Source: Acidobacteriota bacterium
Lineage (GTDB): Bacteria > Acidobacteriota > Terriglobia > Terriglobales > Acidobacteriaceae
Assembly (NCBI GenBank): GCA_021813745.1
Contig: JAKAJO010000093.1
Span: 1 to 64,000, forward strand
Length of the DNA stretch: 64,000 nucleotides
Direction of reading: 5' to 3'
This document shows positions 16,614-23,825 of this stretch, one piece after another. The position numbers and the translations under genes are program-made. The number at the start of each line of letters is the position of its first letter. Positions within the stretch are counted from its first letter, which is position 1. The notes under the pieces were generated by a model that did not search any database, had not been told where the DNA came from, and saw only the letters and a list, made by a program, of their open reading frames with translations.

Positions 16614-17035
16614 AACCATCGGGTTAGGAAGGTTCCATTTTCTTGAGACACCAGCCCTATTTTCGAATAGCGCGAATGCGTCCTGGAGGTCAGGTTCTGC
16701 GTGCCCGGGGCACCGATGAGTACAACCTACGCCAACAAGCACTGGAGGCCGAGTGCGGTAACTCCATACTTCTGGTTGGTCATGTGCCTCGAAGGCGTTT
16801 TCCCGAATTTATCGGGCGAGACATTCCGTTCCAGACTTCGCAGTCCTCCCACTTGCTTGCCGCTTGCAATGTGTCTTCGTGGTCGAGGAATTGGCAAGCA
16901 GACTGCGATCAGCTAGGCAAGAATCTGCTGGCCAATGCAGGATCCTTAAGTAGTCCAACTGGCAAGTGATCAAAATCACAGCTTGCTTTGGCTTTGTCGA
17001 TGAAAATATGGCCAAGTACGCAATACTATTGACGC
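16614..17035 (+). other. Intergenic region with arsR1 control sequences
   Basis: No convincing gene is seen; a 108-codon open frame here has no recognisable motif or ribosome-binding site. The last 70 bases hold a CRP/FNR-like palindrome (16966-16979) and an AT-richer stretch with ATATGGCCAA just before arsR1. A related ATATGGCAAC occurs before arsR2, so this is a plausible ArsR operator. Confidence 0.4.
16966..16979. promoter_or_regulatory. CRP/FNR-like palindrome before arsR1
   Basis: GTGAT-CAAA-ATCAC is a perfect inverted repeat with a 4-base spacer, the geometry of CRP/FNR-superfamily operators. Its centre lies about 63 bases before the arsR1 start codon. The palindrome before arsR2 has essentially the same distance. 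Confidence 0.55.
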
Positions 17036-17329
17036 ATGATGAATCGGAAACAGTTTATCGGACAGGCAAAAATGCTCAAGGTTCTGGCCCACGAGTCGCG
17101 GTTAATGATTGTAGACCGCCTGAGTCGAGGGGCGTGCTCGGTCGGGGATCTCAGAGACCTTGTCGGCGGCGACCTGTCGACGGTGTCAAAGCACCTGGCG
17201 CTTCTGCGCGCGCACGGCATTGTCGAAGACAAGCGCGAGGGAACCACTGTGTTCTATCGGCTGCTGACGCCTTGTGTCTGCAACTTTTTCACCTGTGCTA
17301 CGCAGGTTTTGAAAGAGCGGAAGCGATGA
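17036..17329 (+). CDS. arsR: ArsR/SmtB-family metalloregulator, copy 1
   Basis: The protein has 97 residues. A winged helix is clear: KMLKVLAHESRLMIVDRLSR, the recognition-helix region GDLSTVSKHLALLRAHGIV, then the EGTTVFYRLL wing. The C terminus has clustered cysteines (TPCVCNFFTC). A further Cys lies at about 34 in RGACSVGDL, just before the recognition helix. Cys thiols of this kind bind As(III) or soft metals and release the repressor from DNA. It is about 80% identical to the ArsR at 18451. No structural gene follows directly; the next 400 bases are empty. Confidence 0.92.
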   Translation: MMNRKQFIGQAKMLKVLAHESRLMIVDRLSRGACSVGDLRDLVGGDLSTVSKHLALLRAHGIVEDKREGTTVFYRLLTPCVCNFFTCATQVLKERKR

Positions 17330-17741
17330 ACTCTGCTCGGCGCGCCCCTCAGGGAAAATTGATGATCGTCGGTTTCCTTAAAGAGCCTACCTTGGCGCAT
17401 GTCGAAGGCTCAGGGAGCTGCAGCGGTTTCTATCGCACGCGTACCCGTTTGGCCAAGAACATGGTCTTAGTCGATTGTGTCGGTTGCCATGAGAAGCGCA
17501 GCATGTCAGCGGTAAAGATGCAAACTAGAGGAGGGAGCTCTTGCCGTGCAGGTGGCGCCACGGCCTGCGATGTAGCCTGGACCACACACGCGCACCCAAC
17601 CCTTCCGGAAACCACCTCGGAAGCGGCACTGCGGTTCCGGGACGCGGCAGTACACAAGCAGCCGCGATAAAAGGCCCGGATTCGCTGGTCTGAGGTGCAT
17701 ATATGGATTTGGCGGATCTCCGATGAGGTTCAGTCACTCGC
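17330..17741 (+). other. Intergenic region after arsR1
   Basis: No gene is supported. A 23-codon open frame begins at 17399 (MSKAQGAAAV) and stops soon. Its place directly after arsR would suit the start of an arsenic gene that has since been lost, but this cannot be shown from the sequence. Confidence 0.3.
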
Positions 17742-18194
17742 ATGCTTCAGCCAATTGCACTCGCGATCGTACTGGCCTTCCTGAGCGCGCTCATTCATGC
17801 CCTGGGACTGCTCGGCCTGCTCTACTGGCAAACGCGGCAATGGCCACAAATCGAGGCTGACTTTCGTCCCCGGCGTAATCTGCCCGTATTCCTCCTCCTC
17901 TTTGGCGTGATTCTCACTCTGCACCTGATCGAAATCAGCCTGTGGGCTGCAGTTTACTTATGGCAGCATTGGCTGCCTGACTGGGAGTCAAGCATTTACT
18001 TCTCCGCCACAAGCTATTCGACCACCGGCTACGGTGACATTGTGCTACCCCGTGCATGGCGCTTGATAGGGGTCATGGAATCGATCACCGGGGTACTGCT
18101 GCTGGGATGGTCCGCGGCTTTCTTCTTCACTGTCGTGCACCGCTTTTTTGAGATTCGTATTCGCCGCTGGCAGCGTGAGAGAGACAAAGAATGA
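17742..18194 (+). CDS. Two-helix potassium-channel-like protein
   Basis: The protein has 150 residues. An extra N-terminal helix (ALAIVLAFLSALIHALGLLG) and a second segment near 48-72 precede a pore loop with TTGYGDI (near 94-100), the potassium selectivity filter. A final inner helix (ITGVLLLGWSAAFFFTVVHR) and a short basic tail follow. No RCK or cyclic-nucleotide domain is attached. This fits the Ion_trans_2 family, which would form a tetrameric K+ channel in the inner membrane. It sits between the two arsR copies without an evident link to arsenic. The gap to arsR2 (18195-18450) holds a perfect 14-bp palindrome at 18252-18265 and the arsR2 control region. Confidence 0.8.
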   Translation: MLQPIALAIVLAFLSALIHALGLLGLLYWQTRQWPQIEADFRPRRNLPVFLLLFGVILTLHLIEISLWAAVYLWQHWLPDWESSIYFSATSYSTTGYGDIVLPRAWRLIGVMESITGVLLLGWSAAFFFTVVHRFFEIRIRRWQRERDKE

Positions 18195-18379
18195 GTCCAT
18201 CGCCTAGAGCGATCCGGGTAATGTTGGAGAACGCGTGAACGAGATCCGTGATCTGGCGCGCCAGAACGGCCCGGGTTAAGCGCGGGAGACGATTGTGTAG
18301 TCATTTGCTCCACAATTCGTTCGGGGCCTGCCTGGCCTTTCGCGCAATGGATTGCGATTCCTGCAAAGTCTTCACGCTT

Positions 18380-18397
18380 CTGTGACAGCAATCACAG
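18380..18397. promoter_or_regulatory. CRP/FNR-like palindrome before the arsR2 operon
   Basis: CTGTGA-CAGCAA-TCACAG contains the exact CRP core TGTGA-N6-TCACA. Its centre is about 62 bases before the arsR2 ATG, near the position used by class-I/II activators. An imperfect inverted repeat with TGGC/GCCA halves at about 18414-18435 lies between it and the gene and may be the ArsR operator. Confidence 0.6.
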
Positions 18398-18450
18398 CAG
18401 ACATCATGGTTATATGGCAACATGGCCAATATTGCAGGTTAGCTTACTTT

Positions 18451-18744
18451 ATGGACAAGCGCAATCCTTTCTCGAATCAGGCAAAGATGCTGAAGGCTCT
18501 GGCCCATGAATCCCGCCTCATGATTGTGGACCGGCTAAGTCGTGGGGAATGCTCGGTGGGCGACCTCCACGAACTAGTGGGAGGCGATCTTTCGACCGTG
18601 TCGAAGCATCTGGCGCTGTTGCGTGCGCACGGGGTTGTCGAGGACAGGCGCGAGGGGACCAGCGTGTATTACAGGCTGCTGACGCCCTGTGTATGCAACC
18701 TGTTTACCTGCGCGACCGATGTGCTGAAGGAGAGGAAGAGATAG
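18451..18744 (+). CDS. arsR: ArsR/SmtB-family metalloregulator, copy 2, operon leader
   Basis: The protein has 97 residues, the same length as copy 1 and differing at about twenty positions. The winged helix and the C-terminal TPCVCNLFTC cluster are conserved, as is the Cys in RGECSVGDL. It heads the arsM-to-arsG operon, whose next gene starts 78 bases downstream. It probably represses that operon until trivalent arsenic binds. Two nearly identical sensors so close together suggest a recent duplication and allow cross-regulation. Confidence 0.93.
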   Translation: MDKRNPFSNQAKMLKALAHESRLMIVDRLSRGECSVGDLHELVGGDLSTVSKHLALLRAHGVVEDRREGTSVYYRLLTPCVCNLFTCATDVLKERKR

Positions 18745-18822
18745 CACCGGATTACTTCGCCGGGAGAGTCACAGATGCAGCGGTTGATGGGACAAGCAGC
18801 TTGACGAATGGGGATCTGAAAC

Positions 18823-19917
18823 ATGGACGTGGAAGAAGCAGTCAGGCAAAAGTACGGCAAAGCGGCGCTTCGCGCAGTAGCGTGCGATGGCGGCTGTAGC
18901 TGCGGTTCAAATGTGCTCACCGGAATCGCACAGGCAGGGCGCGCTTCCCACGAGATCTATGATGCGGGCGACACCACCGGAATTCCGGCTGCAGCAATTG
19001 CCGCATCGCTGGGATGCGGCAATCCCGCTGCACTGGCTCAATTGAAAGAAGGAGAAACTGTCCTTGATCTGGGATCCGGCGGAGGAATCGATGTCTTCGT
19101 CTCGGCCCGGCGAGTGGGGCCGGGTGGCAAGGCCTACGGGCTTGACATGACCGATGAAATGTTGGCTTTAGCCTGCGAGAACCAGCGGCAGGCTGGGATT
19201 GATAACGTCGAATTTCTCAAGGGCCGCATTGAGAGTATTCCGCTGCCGGACTCGTCAGTGGACGTGGTGATCTCGAACTGCGTTTTGAATCTCTCAACTG
19301 ACAAAAGTCAGGTCCTCCGGGAAGCCTTCCGCGTTCTCAAGCCCGGAGGGCGCTTTGCTGTGTCCGATGTCGTGCTCTGTGGCGAGATTCCATCGCTGGT
19401 CTGCGGCAATCCGCAGCTGTGGACTGGGTGTCTAGCCGGAGCGATGCAGGAAGAGGAGTATAAGGCGGGACTGATCGAAGCAGGATTTGTGGAACCGGCC
19501 ATTGAGCCAACCCGGATCTTCCAGGCCTCCGATGTCCGCGAGTTTCTCTCTACGGTCGGAGAGGATGCCATTGCTCTCGCCGGGGAGTTAGATGGAAAGG
19601 TGATGAGCGCAGCCGTGCGCGCCGCCAAGCCTGCTGCGGGCGGCGCAACTTCAATGAAAGGACATGCTATGCCGAAGATTCAGATTCTGGGTACAGGCTG
19701 TGCGCGCTGTAAGCAGCTCACGGCGAACACTGAGAAGGCCGTTCAGGGGCTTGGCATCCAAGCGGAGATCGAAAAGGTGACAGAGATCAAGGAGATTCTC
19801 AAGTTTCAGATTTTGATGACTCCGGGTCTGGCCATCAATGGGAAGGTGAAGTCCGCGGGCCGCGTACCGGATCCTGCGGAGATTCGCGAGATGCTGCTGG
19901 AGGAAGGGGGCAACTAA
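18823..19917 (+). CDS. arsM: ArsM arsenite methyltransferase fused to a small thioredoxin domain
   Basis: A 364-residue fusion. Residues 1-275 are an ArsM-type SAM methyltransferase: an N-terminal Cys cluster (ACDGGCSCGS), motif I VLDLGSGGGIDVFVSARRVG near 80-99, and conserved Cys in SNCVLNLS and TGCLAGAMQEEEY used for As(III) binding. From Met283 a complete MTH895-type small thioredoxin follows (IQILGTGCARCKQLTANTEK, then MTPGLAINGKVKSAGRVP). The internal ATG at 19669 keeps an AAAGGA sequence at ribosome-binding distance, so a free thioredoxin might also be made. The enzyme would methylate As(III), and the fused CxxC could supply reducing equivalents. The stop abuts the next ATG (TAAATG). 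Confidence 0.9.
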   Translation: MDVEEAVRQKYGKAALRAVACDGGCSCGSNVLTGIAQAGRASHEIYDAGDTTGIPAAAIAASLGCGNPAALAQLKEGETVLDLGSGGGIDVFVSARRVGPGGKAYGLDMTDEMLALACENQRQAGIDNVEFLKGRIESIPLPDSSVDVVISNCVLNLSTDKSQVLREAFRVLKPGGRFAVSDVVLCGEIPSLVCGNPQLWTGCLAGAMQEEEYKAGLIEAGFVEPAIEPTRIFQASDVREFLSTVGEDAIALAGELDGKVMSAAVRAAKPAAGGATSMKGHAMPKIQILGTGCARCKQLTANTEKAVQGLGIQAEIEKVTEIKEILKFQILMTPGLAINGKVKSAGRVPDPAEIREMLLEEGGN

Positions 19918-20295
19918 ATGGCAGAACAGCTTCCAGGTTTACTGATGTGCGTGTGCACGGGCAAGTGTCCCGGCTTCGAAAAGATGGACATCTGGGACTT
20001 CATTAACCGTGCTCGAGTGGAACTCCCCGTGGAGTATGGCGCGATCCATCCCCAGTTGTGCGAAGTCGATGGCGACCGCTTCCTAGGTGATTTTCTTGAA
20101 GCCAAGCGCCCCGTTGTGATCGCTGCTTGCGCTCCCAACATGCAATACAAAATGTTTCGCGATGCCTTTGCCGCAAAGGGGATGGATGTGAAGCGTGACA
20201 TGACGCCGCTGGACATCCGCGATCTGACGACCGATGAGGCCATCGATAAGGTATCAGCGAAGCTGCGCGAGATGGGGGTGAAGAGCGATGTCTGA
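19918..20295 (+). CDS. HdrA N-terminal-like protein
   Basis: The protein has 125 residues. MCVCTGKCPG near the start and VVIAACAPNMQYKMFRDAF, then MTPLDIRD, resemble the N-terminal region of heterodisulfide reductase subunit A. That subunit has a similar Cys-rich start, an AACSPRMHxxxF-like block and an xxNIRE block. The FAD domain and ferredoxin clusters of full HdrA are absent. The next gene supplies two iron-sulfur clusters separately and overlaps this one by 8 bases. A role in passing electrons or thiol groups to the following DGC/lipoyl proteins is inferred from position alone. Confidence 0.55.
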   Translation: MAEQLPGLLMCVCTGKCPGFEKMDIWDFINRARVELPVEYGAIHPQLCEVDGDRFLGDFLEAKRPVVIAACAPNMQYKMFRDAFAAKGMDVKRDMTPLDIRDLTTDEAIDKVSAKLREMGVKSDV

Positions 20296-20575
20296 AGCAA
20301 CTTTCATGGGTGTCGCCAGGGACAAGATTACCTGGCACCCGACGATTGACTACGACAAATGCAACTTCTGTATGGAGTGCGCAACCTTTTGTCCGCACCG
20401 CGTCTTCGAGCAGCGTGAGGGCGACCGCAGGCTGGTCGTCGCCAACCCAAACAACTGCGTGGTCTTTTGTCGAGCCTGCTCGAAGACCTGCGGTCCGGAT
20501 GCGCTCTCGTTTCCCGACAAGCCTGCGACCATCGCGCAGATCAAGGCGATCCGTGAGCAGGAGAGTGTGCAATGA
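20288..20575 (+). CDS. Ferredoxin with two [4Fe-4S] motifs, one atypical
   Basis: The protein has 95 residues. The first cluster motif is CNFCMECATFCP (CxxCxxxxxxCP-like spacing). The second, CVVFCRACSKTC, has an extra residue between its first two cysteines. Both lie in a compact ferredoxin fold with no signal peptide, so the protein is cytosolic. It overlaps the HdrA-like gene by 8 bases and the DGC-GcvH gene by 4 (ATGA). A dedicated electron carrier for the downstream carrier and zinc-binding proteins is the simplest reading. Confidence 0.8.
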   Translation: MSEATFMGVARDKITWHPTIDYDKCNFCMECATFCPHRVFEQREGDRRLVVANPNNCVVFCRACSKTCGPDALSFPDKPATIAQIKAIREQESVQ

Positions 20576-21426
20576 ACAGCGCGATTCTATCCTGCACTGG
20601 GCTCGATAAACCCGAAGGGTCAGTCGCGCGCGAGGTTGCGATCCGCATGGCCTCCGCGGCGGGCAGCGAAATCATTTGCCCGGTGCTGTTGAATCGCTCG
20701 CTGGCCCGCTACAAGAAGGTACTCGCTGAGAATCCTCTGATCGTGGTCGACGGTTGCTCGACGCGCTGTGCCAGCAAACTTGCGGAAAGTCTGGACCTCA
20801 AAATCGATCGTAAGGTTCTGGTTGCGGACGGGCTGAAGTCTTCCGGATTGACGCTGGAGCCAACGCTCAACCTGGGAGCGAATGGTCTGGCACTGGCACA
20901 AACCATCGTCGACGGTCTGGTGCAAAGTTTAACCGCCCCGGTTTCGGCCGTGCTGTCTACTGCACAGTCGACAGAATTTCCTCCGCCTAGGGAGTACCTT
21001 GTCGTAACCCACGACAAGTTCGAGTTTCGCATTCCGACTGCGGATTACTGGTTCAATGAGAACGATGTCTGGGTGCGGCCGCTGGGCGGTGTTGCGCGCG
21101 TGGGAATCTCCGACTACATGCAGCAGAGCCTGACCGACATCAACTTTGTCGACGCGCCTGCCATGGATCTGACGGTCGAGCAGTTCGGCGAGCTGGGCAC
21201 GCTTGAATCTTCCAAGGCGGTGTTTGAAGTCGTGGCTCCGGTAGCTGGCACGGTTGTAGCCGTGAATCCGGAAGTCATTTCCAATCCCACCCTGATTAAC
21301 GAAGACCCATACGGGAAGGGATGGATCGTGGAGTTGAAGTTGGGTAACTGGCCCGAAGACAGGGAATTGCTTTTAAACTCGGATGCTTATGCGAGGTCCG
21401 TAAAGCACAAGGCAGAAGAAGCGTGA
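20572..21426 (+). CDS. DGC-domain / GcvH-like lipoyl carrier fusion
   Basis: A 284-residue fusion. Residues 1-125 form a DGC domain, a putative zinc-binding family: SCTGLDKPEGS near the start and the signature VVDGCSTRC at 58-66. Residues 140-284 are a glycine-cleavage H-protein domain (VGISDYMQQSLTDINFVD, NEDPYGKGW). The lipoylation site is Lys215 in ESSKAVFEV, encoded at 21214-21216. No glycine-cleavage genes (gcvT, gcvP) are near, so this carrier is not for glycine decarboxylation. Lipoyl carriers of the LbpA type serve other pathways such as sulfur oxidation. Here the setting is an arsenic operon with its own lipoate ligase. Dihydrolipoyl groups bind trivalent arsenic strongly, which suggests an arsenical carrier (inference). 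Confidence 0.82.
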   Translation: MNSAILSCTGLDKPEGSVAREVAIRMASAAGSEIICPVLLNRSLARYKKVLAENPLIVVDGCSTRCASKLAESLDLKIDRKVLVADGLKSSGLTLEPTLNLGANGLALAQTIVDGLVQSLTAPVSAVLSTAQSTEFPPPREYLVVTHDKFEFRIPTADYWFNENDVWVRPLGGVARVGISDYMQQSLTDINFVDAPAMDLTVEQFGELGTLESSKAVFEVVAPVAGTVVAVNPEVISNPTLINEDPYGKGWIVELKLGNWPEDRELLLNSDAYARSVKHKAEEA

Positions 21427-21439
21427 GAGGCGCGCACGG

Positions 21440-21868
21440 ATGGCACAGACATTGAAAGAAGGAGATGTATTGGTCATACCCTGCAGCGGGATCGGCAAGG
21501 TGCATGGGTTGATCGGCCGCGAAGCCACGTACATGGTGACGGATGAAATGGCCTCGGAGAACACAGCCACGCTTTGCCTGGCATTGCTCGTCAAGGGGGA
21601 TCCGGAGGCGGTAGACGCGGTCAAGAGCCATCACTGCATCACCATTGATGGATGCGCGAAGGCCTGCGCTCAGAAGAATGTGGAGATATCTGGCGGCCGC
21701 GTTGCAAAAGCGATTCAAGTAGCCGAGGCGTTCCGTAATTTCCGTGGAGCCAAGCCCGGCACTGCGACGGCGCTGACAGAGGACGGCTGGAAGATCACAC
21801 AGGCGATTGCCGATAGCATCACATGCGAGGCGGCGAACTTGCGGGCACAGGAGAGTGCGGCGCTATGA
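21440..21868 (+). CDS. DGC-domain putative zinc-binding protein 1
   Basis: The protein has 142 residues. PCSGIGKVHGLIGREATY near 17-34 and CITIDGCAKACAQKN near 68-82 are the two signatures of the DGC domain, with conserved Cys residues likely to bind a metal. A further TC is near the C terminus. There is no signal peptide or membrane segment. The gene starts 13 bases after the DGC-GcvH fusion and overlaps the next DGC gene by 4 bases (ATGA). The family has no established biochemical function. Confidence 0.75.
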   Translation: MAQTLKEGDVLVIPCSGIGKVHGLIGREATYMVTDEMASENTATLCLALLVKGDPEAVDAVKSHHCITIDGCAKACAQKNVEISGGRVAKAIQVAEAFRNFRGAKPGTATALTEDGWKITQAIADSITCEAANLRAQESAAL

Positions 21869-22569
21869 GCACGAACACCGCCAAAGTGGGCATCATCTCG
21901 TGCAGTGGTGAGGCTCTTCCCGAAGGCACCATTTCGCGGCTTGCGGCGCGTCGCGTTCTCGAACTGCTGCGCCCGGACCGAACTGTAACACTTTGTCTGC
22001 CGCTGTTTCTGGCCGGCAATGAGGGCGAGCGGAACTTTGCTCGGACCCATCCGACGATCACCATCGACGGGTGCGGCAAGCAGTGCGCGAAGTGGGGCAC
22101 CGAGAAACACAGCGGGCCGGTAAGCGTTTCGCTGGTTGTGCCTGAGATTTTGAAAAGCACGAACGGTGGTTGCCACTGCTCGACCCGTGCGCTGTCAGAG
22201 GATGATACCGAGGCGGTGTGGGCCGTCGCCGAGCGTATTGCTGCTGAAGTAGATTCCGTGCTGGCATCGACTGCGCCGGCCGTCGCCGAGAATGCGGGGT
22301 CCGACACAGGGCCAGGTCATTGCGCATGTTCGAGTCCGCTCCCAGGTGGGAAGCTCACGATTGGCAGCAAAACAGTAGAGATTCCAGGGCTGCCGCTGAT
22401 CTTTGCGCAATTTGCCGAGAAAGCGACGATAACCAATAGCGATCAGGGTGCCGCGCTGCTGGATTTGGTCAAAATCTACCACCCGATTCCAGCAAAAGAG
22501 CAGGAAGCATATAAGGATGCCCTTCTCGCTGAATATCAGAAGTTCGTAGGAATGCAGGCGGCAAAGTGA
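21865..22569 (+). CDS. DGC-domain putative zinc-binding protein 2, extended
   Basis: The protein has 234 residues from the ATG at 21865. The DGC domain covers about 1-150: SCSGEALPEGTISRLAARR and TITIDGCGKQCAKWG, plus a Cys pair in GGCHCSTRAL. A CACSS motif near 165 follows, then a short domain (about 168-234) with TIGSKTVEIPGLPLIFAQFA and a helical tail. The tail resembles a small mobile partner domain but is not recognised with confidence. It is the third DGC module in the operon. The stop overlaps the lplA start (TGATG). Confidence 0.7.
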   Translation: MSTNTAKVGIISCSGEALPEGTISRLAARRVLELLRPDRTVTLCLPLFLAGNEGERNFARTHPTITIDGCGKQCAKWGTEKHSGPVSVSLVVPEILKSTNGGCHCSTRALSEDDTEAVWAVAERIAAEVDSVLASTAPAVAENAGSDTGPGHCACSSPLPGGKLTIGSKTVEIPGLPLIFAQFAEKATITNSDQGAALLDLVKIYHPIPAKEQEAYKDALLAEYQKFVGMQAAK

Positions 22570-23318
22570 TGGATGTCCTGTGCTGGTCAGCCCCAACTGT
22601 GGCTGAAAATATTGCGTTCGATGAGAGCGTGGCCAGATCGGCTTTTTCAACAGGCCGACGCCTGCTGCGTTTCTGGTGGGGCGGTCCGGCTGCGGTTGTG
22701 ATGGGATCCAGTGAACGGGCGGAGCAGGCGGTGAACTCCGAAGCGTGCGAGCAATTGGGCGTGGAAGTGCTCAAGCGGTGTACCGGCGGCGGCACGGTGC
22801 TCCAAACCAGTGGCGTACTGAACTACTCGCTGGTAACGCCCGCACCGGATCGACTCGACCTGATGGCTGGCTTTCGTCAGGGTACGGATCTGATCCGCGC
22901 TTTGCTTGAAGCTTTCGGCATTGCCGGTGGAGTGCAGGGAACGTGCGATGTCGCGGTCGCAGGGCGGAAGATCTCCGGTAACGCGCAGGCAAGGAGGTGG
23001 AAGTCTTTGCTCGTGCATGGAACTTTGCTGGTGGACTTCGATTTTGATCTGGCAGAGAAGGTTCTTCCACATCCACTGCGCGAACCCGAGTACCGCCGGG
23101 CACGCCGCCACCGTGACTTTCTTGTGACCCTGCGAGAACTCGGTATTTGGGAAGATCGCGAAACCATCGAAGATATGGCCGTTCAAGCGGGCGTGCGGAT
23201 TTTCAGTGCATTCGCCCCAACGCGCCCGGCGGAGACAGTGCTCCGGGGCATGCTCCCGCAGGCAAATTTGCAGAGCAACCCTGCAGCCATGCCCCTGGCT
23301 GAATGGAGTGCGCAATGA
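22569..23318 (+). CDS. lplA: Lipoate-protein ligase A family enzyme
   Basis: The protein has 249 residues from the ATG at 22569. Family motifs are visible: the RCTGGGTVLQ block near 75 (RRxGGGxV in LplA), GTCDVAVAGRKISGNAQARR near 130 with the catalytic Lys in GRKISG, and HGTLLVDFDFD near 155. These enzymes attach lipoate (or octanoate) to a carrier Lys through an acyl-AMP. The gene follows the DGC-GcvH carrier in the same operon, so Lys215 of that protein is the obvious target. No lipoyl synthase is in the window, so free lipoate or a housekeeping LipA must complete the cofactor. Confidence 0.85.
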   Translation: MDVLCWSAPTVAENIAFDESVARSAFSTGRRLLRFWWGGPAAVVMGSSERAEQAVNSEACEQLGVEVLKRCTGGGTVLQTSGVLNYSLVTPAPDRLDLMAGFRQGTDLIRALLEAFGIAGGVQGTCDVAVAGRKISGNAQARRWKSLLVHGTLLVDFDFDLAEKVLPHPLREPEYRRARRHRDFLVTLRELGIWEDRETIEDMAVQAGVRIFSAFAPTRPAETVLRGMLPQANLQSNPAAMPLAEWSAQ

Positions 23319-23824
23319 ACGCGAAGACATTTTTCAGAATGGCTTTGTTTCTATTTGTCGCAGCGTGCATCTTTTTCTTCTTTCGCGATCACTTCGGCGC
23401 CCAGCCTGAGCAGGCTGTGCTCAGCCCGAGACCGACCGCTGCGCCTTCTTCGTCGCATGTAACGCACGCGGAGTCAATACCGGATACGACCCGCGTCATC
23501 GCGTATTTCTTCCATGGACATCGTCAATGTCCTTCCTGCCGTCATCTTGAGGCGATTTCAGAGAGGGCCATCGCGGATGGATTCCCCGACGCAATGAGAA
23601 GCGGCACAATCCAGTGGCGGGCCGTGGACATTGAAGATGCGGTCAATCAACACTTCGCCTCGGAATATCAGATCTACTGGAGTTCTTTGGTCCTGGTAAA
23701 GGTCACGGCGGGCAAGCCTGTTACATACAAAAATCTGGAGAAGGCATGGCAGATTCAGCAGAACGATCTAGCGCTCAGAAGCTATGTGCGGGCCGAAGTT
23801 CGCGCGTATCTCGGAGCGAGTTGA
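23315..23824 (+). CDS. arsF: ArsF-like thioredoxin-fold protein, membrane anchored
   Basis: The protein has 169 residues from the ATG at 23315, which overlaps the lplA stop (ATGA). One N-terminal helix (ALFLFVAACIFFFFRDHF) anchors a periplasmic thioredoxin-like domain with the active-site block FFHGHRQCPSCRHLEAISER near 65-84. It matches the ArsF proteins of arsEFG operons, described as part of a nitroreductase pair for aromatic arsenicals. The CPSC dithiol and its place before an ArsG-like transporter support this call. The small thioredoxin domain fused to ArsM might stand in for ArsE, which is a guess. Confidence 0.7.
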   Translation: MNAKTFFRMALFLFVAACIFFFFRDHFGAQPEQAVLSPRPTAAPSSSHVTHAESIPDTTRVIAYFFHGHRQCPSCRHLEAISERAIADGFPDAMRSGTIQWRAVDIEDAVNQHFASEYQIYWSSLVLVKVTAGKPVTYKNLEKAWQIQQNDLALRSYVRAEVRAYLGAS

Positions 23825-23825
23825 A

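Noticed and set aside
16643-16969. 108-codon plus-strand frame between the nine-heme cytochrome and arsR1
   Set aside because: No ribosome-binding site, domain or coding-like composition is visible.
17399-17470. Start of an acr3 gene left after arsR1
   Set aside because: Only about ten codons could be compared and no specific match can be claimed; recorded as an empty intergenic region.
20572-21426. Ordinary glycine-cleavage H protein
   Set aside because: The N-terminal DGC domain, the missing gcvT/gcvP and the operon setting argue against glycine decarboxylation.
19918-23318. A complete sulfur-oxidising sHdr complex
   Set aside because: A lipoyl carrier, a ligase and an HdrA-like piece are present, but HdrB and HdrC subunits, full-length HdrA and the LipS-type synthases are absent, and the flanking genes are arsenic genes.
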